Below, in pieces: positions 44,062 to 52,706 of a stretch of DNA of 64,000 nt. The stretch lies in assembly GCA_903952205.1 (NCBI GenBank), contig CAJBEZ010000037.1:310001-374000 (forward strand), in the 5' to 3' direction. The translations under genes were made by a program, and so were the position numbers. Origin of the DNA: an uncultured Desulfomonile sp. (GTDB lineage Bacteria > Desulfobacterota > Desulfomonilia > Desulfomonilales > Desulfomonilaceae). The notes under the pieces are model-generated. The model worked only from the letters and a program-made list of their open reading frames with translations, had not been told where the DNA came from and did no database searches. Position 1 is the stretch's first letter. Every line of letters begins with the position of its first letter.

Positions 44062-45534
44062 ATGCAGGCTGTTCTCACTCTTTTTAAGGATTCAAAAAGT
44101 TTTCAGCCGATTACGCGAAAGCGTCCGATTGGTATGCTCCCAATTCTCAACAGGCCTTTGATTGAGTGGCATATCATGAACTGCGTAAATAGTGGGATAA
44201 GAGAGATAATAGTAATTGCTGTTGAAAATCCTCTCACTGTGGGGGAGTTTGTGAGGCCTGACACCCGTTGGGGTGTTTCAATAGAAATGCTTGTCTACAA
44301 GGATCCATATTCTTCCCTGGATGTGCTGAAACGAATCTCTGGGATGGTGCATGAAACCACGGTTATTATTCCGGTAGAAACTGTAGCGAACCTTTCTTAT
44401 GAGAGGCTCGCAGATATTCACGGTGAAGGACATGGACATATCACCAAAATAGTATCGAAGAATATGATTGACTTCCGATGCGATAATGACTCGATAAATG
44501 AATGTGTTCAAGTAAAAAGGCCTGAATCCTCGGAAACCGGAATATACATTTCAGACGCTGTTGATCCCGAATCTGCGGTTGCTGTCGACTATCCCTGGGA
44601 CGGAAATTTCATGGCAGTCGAAACTCCCCAGGATCTATGGAGCGCCAACACCGCATGCGTCGGGGGACTTTTTCCAGATTTTTTGGGTCCCGAGTATGCT
44701 GATTTGAACCTTGGCCAACCGAAAATAGGACACCACTGTCACATTGATTCTACCGCTATTATTGATGGACCATCAGTCATAGGGAGTTTTTCAAGAATTA
44801 ATGCGGGCGCAAGGGTCTCCAATTTCTCGGTTCTCGGAGAAGGTGTCATTTTGGACCAGGCCGCCAAGGTTAGCGCCAGTGTAATCTTTGGTGATACATA
44901 CGTCGGGACTGACGCAAGTATCTTTAAGAGCATAGTTGTGTCGAATGTCTTAATGAATCTCGACGTGGGGGTATGGACGTCTGTTAGTGACCCTTTTTTA
45001 TTATCAGGGGTAAACAAAAAGATAATATATTCTGTTTCTCAAAAAGTCGCGGACAAAAGCTTGGCCTTAATTCTTCTGCTTGTGACTGCGCCTGTGTGGA
45101 TTGGAAAAGGATTGATCAACCTTATCAACAGCAAGCCATTCTTCGACGTTCGCATCTTAATGATCAGAGATTTATATTTTGATCCTGCGTCCAAAGATGC
45201 GGCCAGGCCTGGTAGATTCTTTTATTTCAATCATTCTGGTCCGTTTGTAGAGCGACTCCCTTGTTTGATAGACGTTTTACTGGGCAAAATACGTCTTATA
45301 GGTGTTCGGCCTCTAAAAGAAGAGGACTTTGAAAAATATCAGGAGGATTGGGCGCTGCAACGTTTCGAATCGCTTGATGGCTTATTTACTCCTGTAGACG
45401 CAGAATGCTCGGAAGATGCGCTTGAAGAGGAAAAAATAGCTGTTGAAAACTATTATACGGCCACCAGGAACCTGGAAGAGGACATCAAAATACTTTGGAA
45501 AGGCATCAAAAGGCTTTTGATGGGAGACAAGTAG
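44062..45534 (+). CDS. Nucleotidyltransferase / left-handed beta-helix / sugar-transferase-like fusion
   Basis: 490 aa. N-terminal residues 1-210 resemble sugar-1-phosphate nucleotidyltransferases (IGMLPILNRPLIEWHIM keeps the P-x-L-N-x-P-L pattern), but the glycine-rich GGxGTR loop is absent, so catalysis is doubtful. Residues 230-325 look like hexapeptide left-handed beta-helix repeats. The C-terminal 160 residues recall bacterial sugar transferases: ADKSLALILLLVTAPVW as a membrane segment and LLGKIRLIGVRPL matching the LxGxMSLVGPRP block, though with a weakened core. It may be a regulator or scaffold of the sugar-transferase pathway. Located in the polysaccharide/partner-switch locus. Confidence 0.75.
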   Translation: MQAVLTLFKDSKSFQPITRKRPIGMLPILNRPLIEWHIMNCVNSGIREIIVIAVENPLTVGEFVRPDTRWGVSIEMLVYKDPYSSLDVLKRISGMVHETTVIIPVETVANLSYERLADIHGEGHGHITKIVSKNMIDFRCDNDSINECVQVKRPESSETGIYISDAVDPESAVAVDYPWDGNFMAVETPQDLWSANTACVGGLFPDFLGPEYADLNLGQPKIGHHCHIDSTAIIDGPSVIGSFSRINAGARVSNFSVLGEGVILDQAAKVSASVIFGDTYVGTDASIFKSIVVSNVLMNLDVGVWTSVSDPFLLSGVNKKIIYSVSQKVADKSLALILLLVTAPVWIGKGLINLINSKPFFDVRILMIRDLYFDPASKDAARPGRFFYFNHSGPFVERLPCLIDVLLGKIRLIGVRPLKEEDFEKYQEDWALQRFESLDGLFTPVDAECSEDALEEEKIAVENYYTATRNLEEDIKILWKGIKRLLMGDK

Positions 45535-45649
45535 GAAAAGTTTCTAGGAGATTATTGGCCCACAGGAAAATAAGCCCAAATTGTTTTGGCAAGGGGGAGA
45601 TGACAAATTCAGAGACCCCATGTCTAGGGCGATGACAGGAGAATCAAAT

Positions 45650-45982
45650 ATGGAGATTGAAAAACTTGAAGGGGTTACTGTTATCAGTACAGATGAAAGA
45701 CTAGACGCAATGATAGCCCCGAAGTTAAAAGAAATGGTTAAAAAAATGTCTGAAGAGGCCTCCACCAAGCTTGTTATAGATTTAGGCAAAACAAAGTTTA
45801 TAGACAGTTCAGGTTGTGGCGCTTTGGTGGCAGCCTTGCGCACTCTACTGAAGAACCACGGAGATCTGAAGATAGCGCGACCGTCTCCCCAAGCCAAAAC
45901 TCTTTTCCAGTTGACGAGGTTGCACAGAGTTTTTGAGATCCATGATAATTTGGACGACGCTATAAAGTCGTTTGACAAATAG
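45650..45982 (+). CDS. STAS-domain anti-anti-sigma factor
   Basis: 110 aa from ATG 45650 (AGGAG 8 nt upstream; a longer frame begins further 5' without support). The STAS core is LVIDLGKTKFIDSSGCGALV, with the serine pair at the phosphorylation site in DSSG, followed by LKIARPSPQAKTLFQLT. Phosphorylated by an RsbW-like kinase and reactivated by a PP2C phosphatase in partner switching; both are encoded close by. Not membrane-bound. Lies 116 nt after the sugar-enzyme fusion. Confidence 0.93.
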   Translation: MEIEKLEGVTVISTDERLDAMIAPKLKEMVKKMSEEASTKLVIDLGKTKFIDSSGCGALVAALRTLLKNHGDLKIARPSPQAKTLFQLTRLHRVFEIHDNLDDAIKSFDK

Positions 45983-46040
45983 GATTCCAGACCTTTTCTA
46001 GTAGCTGCGCCTGGATGAGCTTGGAACGAGGGAATTGTAG

Positions 46041-46496
46041 ATGGGGCAGGAACTGTATATCAAAATTGAGGTAAAAGCGGAAATATTTCTGCTCAGACCT
46101 TTAGACATATTTGTTCGCAATTTGGTAAAACAATTGCCTGCGTTCTCAAGCGACCAAGACACTGTTGACAGCATAGAATTGGCCTTCAACGAAGCCTATG
46201 CGAATATCAGCCGTCATGCCTACAAATCAGGAGTCAAAGGCCCCGTTCAGATAGAGATATTTGTAAAAGACAGAATGCTTGAAATCAGGCTTGAAGATAA
46301 TGGAGAAAACTTTAATCCCACTGAAGTAAAGGAACCGGACTTTCAGAATCTTGGTGAAAGTGGATTGGGCATCTGGCTCATGAAACAGTTTATGGATGAC
46401 TTGGTTTATGAGTCTGGAGAACGTGGACAGAATGTGCTTCGATTGATTAAGAGAATCCCCGATGAAAAGATGTCTTGGTCTGTAGGGTGTTCCTGA
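46041..46496 (+). CDS. RsbW-like serine kinase/anti-sigma factor
   Basis: 151 aa, a GHKL ATPase without HisKA. N-box ELAFNEAYANISRHAY near residue 50, G1 RLEDNGENFNP near 92 and G2 GLGIWLMKQFMDD near 113. Such proteins bind a sigma factor or another target and phosphorylate the STAS antagonist. No sigma factor gene is adjacent, so the target may be something else, for example polysaccharide synthesis. Fifty-eight nt downstream of the STAS gene. Confidence 0.9.
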   Translation: MGQELYIKIEVKAEIFLLRPLDIFVRNLVKQLPAFSSDQDTVDSIELAFNEAYANISRHAYKSGVKGPVQIEIFVKDRMLEIRLEDNGENFNPTEVKEPDFQNLGESGLGIWLMKQFMDDLVYESGERGQNVLRLIKRIPDEKMSWSVGCS

Positions 46497-46592
46497 TAGA
46501 CCGTGACGGTGATCATAGAGTTAAGAAAATATCCTTCAAGAAATTAAAGAATTAAATGAATCGATTCAATTGAGATTTTCGGACAGAGGACT

Positions 46593-46916
46593 ATGATGAT
46601 TACAATTGACAAGTTGGTAGAGGAACTTGGGATGGAACCCGATGAAGTTGCGGAATTCATCTCAGTATTCTTGGATTACACTGAAAACGAAGACTTACCA
46701 GCGCTTCTTGAAGGAGTAAATTCCAGGAACCCCGAAATTGTTAGACAGCGGGCCCATTCCATAAAAGGCGCAGCGCTTAACTTGATGCTGACAGAGATCT
46801 CATCTCTGGCGGAGCAAATGGAGAAGAACGCCGCTTCTGGAAACCTTGATCAAAGCGAGGCTCGTTACAATGCAATTGTTGAGAAGGTGAAAATGGTTAG
46901 AGATTTGTTGACTTGA
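46593..46916 (+). CDS. Stand-alone HPt phosphotransfer protein
   Basis: 107 aa, helical. RQRAHSIKGAALNLML near residue 52 has the phosphohistidine and following S-I-K-G, then LAEQMEKNAA. AGAGGA lies 2-7 nt upstream of the tandem ATG ATG start. Acts as intermediate in phosphorelays between hybrid kinases and receivers; the REC-PP2C protein at 41859 is a plausible recipient. It completes the partner-switching set. Confidence 0.9.
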   Translation: MMITIDKLVEELGMEPDEVAEFISVFLDYTENEDLPALLEGVNSRNPEIVRQRAHSIKGAALNLMLTEISSLAEQMEKNAASGNLDQSEARYNAIVEKVKMVRDLLT

Positions 46917-46969
46917 AAATCTTAAAAGGGAACCAGATTTTAAGAATTTTGTATTAAAAATTCAGAATA

Positions 46970-46999
46970 TTGACAGAAACGTCCAGTTGATGATAGTTT
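46970..46999 (+). promoter_or_regulatory. Promoter of the tRNA-Met gene
   Basis: A perfect TTGACA (46970-46975) and a weak TAGTTT -10 (46994-46999) are 18 nt apart, ending 13 nt before the tRNA 5' end, the geometry expected for a stable-RNA promoter. Confidence 0.5.
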
Positions 47000-47012
47000 A
47001 AAAAATTATTAC

Positions 47013-47089
47013 GGCGGTGTAGCTCAGAAGGTTAGAGCATGCGGCTCATATCCGCAGTGTCCGGGGTTCGAGTCCCTGCACCGCCACCA
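47013..47089 (+). tRNA. tRNA-Met (anticodon CAT)
   Basis: A 77-nt cloverleaf with encoded CCA. Acceptor GGCGGTG pairs with CACCGCC, D-arm GCTC/GAGC, anticodon stem TGCGG/CCGCA around the loop CTCATAT (anticodon CAT at 47047-47049), T-arm CGGGG/CCCTG with TTCGAGT. Position 1 is G paired with C72, so it is not an initiator. An Ile2 tRNA (CAT modified to lysidine) cannot be fully excluded but elongator Met fits best. Located between the HPt and glycosyltransferase genes. Confidence 0.95.
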
Positions 47090-47279
47090 CGCTAAAGCGC
47101 CCACCTATTCAGAATGTCGACTCCTTCAATCAGTTGTGTTATAGCGTCAACGTCGGGAACCTTCTTTCAAGAGGAACCAACCAAGAGTCTTGGCAAAGTT
47201 ATAGTTTTTTGTGTAAGGTCGTGATGACACTAAATTTGAATTTACCGTTTCCGGCTCGGAGAGGTTCTGAAATTCTACA

Positions 47280-48170
47280 ATGTCTACCACTGAAAGAAAT
47301 CATTTGTTAGGGTTATCAATAACAATCGTCATGCCGGCCTACAATGAAGAAAAGACGGTAAGCGATGTTATCAGAGGGGTTAAGGCCTGTGTTCCCAATG
47401 CCCGTATACTGGTCATCGACGACGGTTCAACCGACAACACCCGTCGAATTGCAGAAGCCGCCGGCGCAGAAGTTGTCAGGCATCCCAACAACAAAGGAAA
47501 CGGGGCGTGCCTAAAGACTGCGTTGAGGTCGATAGATGGTGGAATAATAGGGGTATTGGATGCTGATGGACAGCATGACCCAGGGCAGTTGCCGGAGATG
47601 TTGGAATTGTTAAGGGATTATGATCTGGTGGTTGGGGCAAGGAATTTTGCGCCTCAAGAAGGGTCTCCGCTGAGGAACCTTGGTAACAGGATCCTCCGTA
47701 AATTGGCTTCATTTCTTGCAGAAAGGGATATTCCAGATCTCACGTCAGGTTTTCGAGTTTTTCGTCACGATATTGCGATCAAGTTCCTGCATCTTTACCC
47801 GAATGGCTATTCGTTTCCTTCCACCAGCACTTTGTCGTTTATCACCGCAGGATATAATGTGACGTTTATGCCGGTTTCCGTAAGTTCTAGACCTGCAGGG
47901 ACAGAAAGCAAATTACGTCCATTCCGAGATGGGTTCAGGTTCATAATGTTTATTCTCAGGATCATCACAATGACAAATCCGAACAAAATATTTTTACCTT
48001 CCGGATTAACGATGATACTGATTGGCGTCGTATTGACAATCAGGAATCTCATATTGTTTCAACAATTTTCAGAAGGCGTGGTTCTTTTCCTTGCGGGGGG
48101 GATCAACATTATATTCTTTGGTCTTATTCTTGACCAGTTTGCATTACTTCGACTTCAGGCACGAGATTAA
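47280..48170 (+). CDS. Glycosyltransferase family 2 (dolichol/polyprenyl-phosphate mannose synthase-like)
   Basis: 296 aa. GT-A fold with TIVMPAYNEEKTVSDVI, VIDDGSTDNTRRIA, GVLDADGQHDP (the DxD-type metal site) and DLTSGFRVFRHD, then two C-terminal membrane helices from about 235 (FLPSGLTMILIGVVLTI, GVVLFLAGGINIIFFGLIL). Such enzymes transfer a hexose to undecaprenyl phosphate. Starts 26 nt before the AsnB-type gene. Precedes it in an operon and fits polysaccharide assembly. Confidence 0.93.
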   Translation: MSTTERNHLLGLSITIVMPAYNEEKTVSDVIRGVKACVPNARILVIDDGSTDNTRRIAEAAGAEVVRHPNNKGNGACLKTALRSIDGGIIGVLDADGQHDPGQLPEMLELLRDYDLVVGARNFAPQEGSPLRNLGNRILRKLASFLAERDIPDLTSGFRVFRHDIAIKFLHLYPNGYSFPSTSTLSFITAGYNVTFMPVSVSSRPAGTESKLRPFRDGFRFIMFILRIITMTNPNKIFLPSGLTMILIGVVLTIRNLILFQQFSEGVVLFLAGGINIIFFGLILDQFALLRLQARD

Positions 48171-48195
48171 AATTGAAATGTAAGTCAATCTGACA

Positions 48196-50082
48196 ATGTG
48201 TGGAATCTGCGGAATTTTTTCTATAGGAGATTCTAGCCCTGTATCAATGCAATTGCTGCAGGAAATGAACCGAACCATGGTTCACAGGGGGCCTGACGAC
48301 GAAGGTTACCATATCGATGGTCCTGCCGGCCTCGCAATGAGGAGGTTGAGCATAATAGACGTCGAGGGCGGGCGCCAACCGTTGGATAATGAAGATTCTT
48401 CGATATGGATAGTTTTTAATGGGGAGATCTATAATTATCGGGAAATTAGAACACATCTCACAAGAAAGGGACACAGATTTCGGACAGACTCCGATACTGA
48501 GGCAATCGTTCATTTGTACGAGGATTATGGCGCCGAATGCGTAACTTATCTAAATGGGATGTTTGCTTTTGCGATATGGGATTCCAGGGGCAAACGGATT
48601 TTCGCCGCAAGAGATCGAATGGGAATAAAACCCTTTTTTTATTGCTTCGACGCCAATGGCAATTTCTGTTTCGCCAGTGAGATTAAAGCCCTATTAAAAA
48701 CATCTGTAGACAGATCACCAAACCTGCAGGCGCTCTATGATTACAGTTCTCTAATGTACACTCCTACTCCCGACACCGCATTCAGGGCGATAACAAAACT
48801 TGAGCCTGCTTCATCCCTAATGTGCTCATTCAATGGTTTGGTCAAGAGATCCTATTGGGACATTCCAACCCCGGCAGCGGGAGAAGAGGAACACAAAAAA
48901 TCATCCTACGACGAAGAGATTGTTGACCTGATTGAAACTGCTGTAAAAAGGCAAATGGTATCTGATGTTCCCATCGGGGCGCTGCTTAGCGGGGGGCTGG
49001 ATTCTACCACGATAGCGGCGATCATGGCACGCAGGCTGCATACTCCTCTGAAGACTTTCACTATAGGATTTCGCCACAAATCATATAATGAATCTGATGA
49101 AGCGCGCTTTGTCGCCACCCAAATAGGGTCAGAACACTTCGAAAAAATAGTAGATCCCTTCATGGTAGGATCTATAGAAAATCTGCTGGGTATTTTCGAC
49201 GAACCCTTCGCAGATTATTCCGCTATTCCGACCTTCCTGGTTTCAAAAATTGCTTCAGAGATGGTTCGAGTGGTTCTTACGGGGGACGGAGGAGACGAGG
49301 TCTTTGCGGGATACCCTACCCATTTTGCATTCAAGTTGAGTAAAATCTTCAGACTTGTCCCGGGTTGGATCAGAACGAACATCATCAACAGGATGGTGTT
49401 GTCCCTGCCAACTTCATTCGAGAGAATTAGTTTTGATTACAAGGCCAAGAGATTCGTGACAGGCGCTGACTTGCCATTTGAAAGAGGCCATTATTGGTGG
49501 AAAGTCATATTCGATGAAAAAGATAAGGAACTCCTTTTTACAAGAGATTTCCTTAATACGGGTTTTCAGGATACCTTCAGAGTTTTTGACAAACATTTCG
49601 AGCGTGTTAGAAAATGTCATCCATTGAATCAGATTCTATACGTCGATGCAAAAACATTCTTGGTTGATGATAATCTTACAAAAGTTGATAGGATGACCAT
49701 GGCAAATTCACTCGAGGCTCGAGTTCCATTCCTGGACCACGAGCTGGTTGAAAGAATAGCCGTCATACCTCCGGGGGTTAAATCCAGAGGCTTCCAGACC
49801 AAGAGCCTATTGCGGAGCGCTGTAAAACGTCTGCTGCCGGCATCCATCAGAAAGGGAAAGAAAAAGGGGTTCACTCCACCATTGCCTTTTTGGATAAGAA
49901 GTGAACTCAAATCCTTTGTTTGTGATGTCTTCTCGTACAAACGCCTGGCCAAATCAGGGGCAATCAATCCGAATTACTGCAAAACCCTGCTCGAAGAGCA
50001 TCTAAATGGAGTCAGAGACAATAACAGGCAAATATGGACAGTGATAAGCCTGGTATTGTGGCTCGAGAAAAATCCACTCTAA
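48196..50082 (+). CDS. asnB: Glutamine-hydrolysing asparagine synthase-type amidotransferase
   Basis: 628 aa. Cys-2 nucleophile in MCGICGIFS, glutaminase motifs MVHRGPDDEG, RRLSIIDVEGGRQP and FNGEIYNYREIR; the synthase domain has GALLSGGLDSTTIAAIM (PP-loop) near residue 265, TGDGGDEVFAGYP and KVDRMTMANSLEARVPFLDHELVERIA. All catalytic residues appear present. In polysaccharide clusters such paralogues may amidate uronic acids rather than make asparagine. Same strand and close to the glycosyltransferase gene; faces the MoaD/AOR operon convergently. Confidence 0.93.
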   Translation: MCGICGIFSIGDSSPVSMQLLQEMNRTMVHRGPDDEGYHIDGPAGLAMRRLSIIDVEGGRQPLDNEDSSIWIVFNGEIYNYREIRTHLTRKGHRFRTDSDTEAIVHLYEDYGAECVTYLNGMFAFAIWDSRGKRIFAARDRMGIKPFFYCFDANGNFCFASEIKALLKTSVDRSPNLQALYDYSSLMYTPTPDTAFRAITKLEPASSLMCSFNGLVKRSYWDIPTPAAGEEEHKKSSYDEEIVDLIETAVKRQMVSDVPIGALLSGGLDSTTIAAIMARRLHTPLKTFTIGFRHKSYNESDEARFVATQIGSEHFEKIVDPFMVGSIENLLGIFDEPFADYSAIPTFLVSKIASEMVRVVLTGDGGDEVFAGYPTHFAFKLSKIFRLVPGWIRTNIINRMVLSLPTSFERISFDYKAKRFVTGADLPFERGHYWWKVIFDEKDKELLFTRDFLNTGFQDTFRVFDKHFERVRKCHPLNQILYVDAKTFLVDDNLTKVDRMTMANSLEARVPFLDHELVERIAVIPPGVKSRGFQTKSLLRSAVKRLLPASIRKGKKKGFTPPLPFWIRSELKSFVCDVFSYKRLAKSGAINPNYCKTLLEEHLNGVRDNNRQIWTVISLVLWLEKNPL

Positions 50083-50151
50083 GCTTCGTGCCCACATGAA
50101 GATCAATCACCGGGGTGAACTTGGGTCTAAAAAACTTCTTTAGAAAAAATC

Positions 50152-50373
50152 TTATCCTCCCAGCGTCAAACAAACTAATGTGACCACGTCTCCTTCCTTC
50201 AGGTTGTAGTCTTCCATTTGTCTTTTCCGATCCACCAATCCAATAGCCTTTAATTCCTTGGGAAGGTCGAATGCGTGAATAAGATCCTGGATCGTTGAAT
50301 TGCTCTTCAACTCCACAACGGCTGCTTCAAAATGATCCTTCAGCAAACCAACGGGTTGGACATATACCCTCAA
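50152..50373 (-). CDS. MoaD/ThiS-like sulfur-carrier protein
   Basis: 73 aa, beta-grasp, ending in TLGG, the diglycine tail that is adenylated and thiocarboxylated. The TTG start overlaps the AOR stop (TTGA) and has GGGAG close upstream, so it is tightly coupled to the AOR gene. Dedicated MoaD-like proteins beside AOR genes are thought to supply sulfur for the tungsten/molybdenum-pterin cofactor. Small but well supported by motif and context. Confidence 0.85.
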   Translation of the reverse strand: MRVYVQPVGLLKDHFEAAVVELKSNSTIQDLIHAFDLPKELKAIGLVDRKRQMEDYNLKEGDVVTLVCLTLGG

Positions 50374-52250
50374 AAGAGATCTCCCATGACACGGGACTTT
50401 TCGATCGCCAAGTCATGATCCATGATAACTTGCAGAGAAGGCGATCCGGAAATAGAATCCAAATCCATCAACTCATAGAAACGTCTTTTCATTTCCGCAA
50501 AGTTTATTTCTATACCTTCAGGAGCTCCATCCGTGGCAGGCGCCAACAAACGACGGGAAACGACATCATCTTTTGCGCCGATTCCAAACCTGTGGTTGAT
50601 AAGCCTTTGCAAATAGAATATTCTTCGACCTGTTTTCATCATGTCTTCAATGTCCCAGTTCATGCCTGCAACGTAATTAAACAATTCGACCCATTCCGGT
50701 ATTGTGATCTCGCGGTCCGCAAACTGGCACATGCATGCGCTGTTTTCCAACGCTCCCAGAGTAACGGCTACAACAGCCGCCTCTGGTTTGTTATCCGACG
50801 ACATCGGATCGAGTTCAAGATCAAAACCAATTTCAGGGTAATAACAAGCGCCCATTTCCATGAATAACATTGGGGAAAACACGTGACACGCGCCTCGATG
50901 ACTGATGGCATACGTCAAGGCAAGGCCATGCCCTCCTCCGCGAGGGTCGTGCATGGGCGCTTCCAGACCTTTTGCATGGACTGTATAGCTGTTTGAATCA
51001 CCGCCTGTCCTTTTCGCCGCAGAGACTGATCCTTCCGCGAGTAACCGGCCAAGCTTTCCTTTTCTGAGGGCTATGAGCGGGATCAGATTTTCAATTATGG
51101 TCCTCATGTCACCCCATTTGAACTTCAAGCCTGCCGTGTCTGACAGCCCCAGGTCTCCTTTTTCAAAAGCCTCAATAGCCCATGCTATGGTGGATCCGCA
51201 AGATATGGTGTCCAGCCCCAGATCGTTGCAAACCCGCCCAGCCTTGCACGTGGCGGCCAAGTCCATCGATCCCAGGAGCGAGCCAAAAGCCGCTATGGTC
51301 TCGTACTCTGGTCCTGGGCCTTTCGATAAGGCAAATGGTCCGTCATCTATTTGTACAACCCTTTTACAAGCAACATTGCAGAAAGCGCAGTTAGCTCTTC
51401 TAATCAAATATTTCTCCGATAATGTTGATCCTGTGAGAGCCTCGGCCATTTCCTCCCAGAAATTGGAAGTGAAATTTCTTATGGGAACGTCCCCCAAATG
51501 AACCCCACCTTCAAGATTTGACGCTGTTCCATTTTCCCTCATTACTCCAAGTGTCACAGATTCTCTGGCTCGATTGTTCAAATCACTTACAAGTCTTTTA
51601 CAATTCTCCGGGTCGTGTACATAAAAAGTCTTCTTGGAAGCTTTCAAAACGATGGCTTTAAGTTTCTTTGACCCCATGACAGCGCCTAATCCGGTTCTGC
51701 CAAAAGCGCTGTGCCCGTCATTCATTATGCATGCGAACTTTACCAGATTTTCACCGGCTGGTCCTATCGCAAGTGTCTTGAATGATTGGCCAAACCTGTG
51801 CTTCAAGATAGAAGTGGTAGACTCTATTCCTTGTCCCCACAATTCTTGACACGATTCAATCTTGACTGACAGGTCCTTGATTACCAAAAGGGATGGGTAG
51901 TCGGCTGCGCCAGACACAATGATTCCATCGAAACCAGCGTATCTCAACTCGGGAGCAAAATTTCCTCCACAAGAAGAATCAGCCCAATGGCCTGTCAACG
52001 GAGAACGAGCCGCTGCAGAGAAACGACTTGATCCGGAAAGGTGTAAGCCGGCGAAGGGTCCAAGCGAGAATATCAGTAGGGATTCAGGAGCGAGCGCATC
52101 AGCCTCGAAATCGCCGTTTTCGAGAAATATTCTAGCGGCAAGTCCAGCGCCTCCTATAAAATTGCGGTAATGATCATGTGTAGGTTCATAGAAACCGGTT
52201 GATCCGCTGGTAAGATCTACTTTCAGAAATCTACCTGAATATCCTTTCAT
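50370..52250 (-). CDS. Aldehyde:ferredoxin oxidoreductase (tungsten/molybdenum pterin)
   Basis: 626 aa, cytosolic. Opening GYSGRFLKVDLTSG, AGLAARIFLENGD; SGSSRFSAAARSPLTGHWADSSCGGNF family block in the first domain; cluster cysteines CAFCNVACKR near residue 292 with a further cysteine in SACMCQFA near 495; and GPGPEYETIAAFGS with the pterin region. Oxidises aldehydes to acids reducing ferredoxin, or the reverse. Preceded by SCP2 and Fe-dehydrogenase genes and followed by the MoaD-like gene. Substrate range unknown. Confidence 0.93.
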   Translation of the reverse strand: MKGYSGRFLKVDLTSGSTGFYEPTHDHYRNFIGGAGLAARIFLENGDFEADALAPESLLIFSLGPFAGLHLSGSSRFSAAARSPLTGHWADSSCGGNFAPELRYAGFDGIIVSGAADYPSLLVIKDLSVKIESCQELWGQGIESTTSILKHRFGQSFKTLAIGPAGENLVKFACIMNDGHSAFGRTGLGAVMGSKKLKAIVLKASKKTFYVHDPENCKRLVSDLNNRARESVTLGVMRENGTASNLEGGVHLGDVPIRNFTSNFWEEMAEALTGSTLSEKYLIRRANCAFCNVACKRVVQIDDGPFALSKGPGPEYETIAAFGSLLGSMDLAATCKAGRVCNDLGLDTISCGSTIAWAIEAFEKGDLGLSDTAGLKFKWGDMRTIIENLIPLIALRKGKLGRLLAEGSVSAAKRTGGDSNSYTVHAKGLEAPMHDPRGGGHGLALTYAISHRGACHVFSPMLFMEMGACYYPEIGFDLELDPMSSDNKPEAAVVAVTLGALENSACMCQFADREITIPEWVELFNYVAGMNWDIEDMMKTGRRIFYLQRLINHRFGIGAKDDVVSRRLLAPATDGAPEGIEINFAEMKRRFYELMDLDSISGSPSLQVIMDHDLAIEKSRVMGDLF

Positions 52251-52269
52251 GAATTACCCCTGGCGTGGG

Positions 52270-52689
52270 TTAGGCAATTATCTTGCCTTCCCAACCCATT
52301 TCTCTGAGAGTGTTTCCGTAAATTGAAGCCACCCTTTTAAGTTTTGGAGCCAACTTCAGCAAGCCTGTGGCAGATCCCTTCACTCTTATCTTCTTCCTGG
52401 TAATCGCCATAACTGGATTAAGCTTGTTTGACCAAGACCTGTGAGCGTCATCAGCCGACAGACTCATTGTGAGATCAGGCTGCTCCTCAGGCTTGCCCAC
52501 TTCGGCCTTTATGTCTCCGTTTCTGCAATCAACGTGGAATGAGCAGTTTGGGCCGTCTTCAGTATAGTCAAACCAAATCAGTTGATTCACTTTCTTTAGT
52601 CCCTCAGACAGTTCAGGGTCTTTCTTGGCGTTTTCAAAAAGCGCCAGAAAAGCCTTGATCGGCTCTGTTTCATCTTTCCAAAATTCCAT
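52270..52689 (-). CDS. SCP2 sterol-transfer-family protein
   Basis: 139 aa, soluble. Pattern NQLIWFDYTEDGPNCSFHVDC, EQPDLTMSLSADDAHRSWS and AITRKKIRVKGSATGLLKLA is that of SCP2-like lipid-binding domains, ending LREMGWEGKIIA. Binds acyl chains, sterol-like or hydrophobic compounds. It sits between the alcohol dehydrogenase and aldehyde oxidoreductase genes with 17-20 nt spacing, so it may carry a hydrophobic alcohol, aldehyde or acid substrate; this is inferred from position. Confidence 0.82.
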   Translation of the reverse strand: MEFWKDETEPIKAFLALFENAKKDPELSEGLKKVNQLIWFDYTEDGPNCSFHVDCRNGDIKAEVGKPEEQPDLTMSLSADDAHRSWSNKLNPVMAITRKKIRVKGSATGLLKLAPKLKRVASIYGNTLREMGWEGKIIA

Positions 52690-52706
52690 TTCAGCCTCCT
52701 TGATTT

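Noticed and set aside
47013-47089. tRNA gene as an integration site for a mobile element
   Set aside because: No integrase, direct repeat of the tRNA 3' end or phage-type gene is visible within the flanking polysaccharide genes.
50295-50867. Plus-strand frame inside the AOR gene
   Set aside because: Antisense of a well-supported enzyme; no motif.
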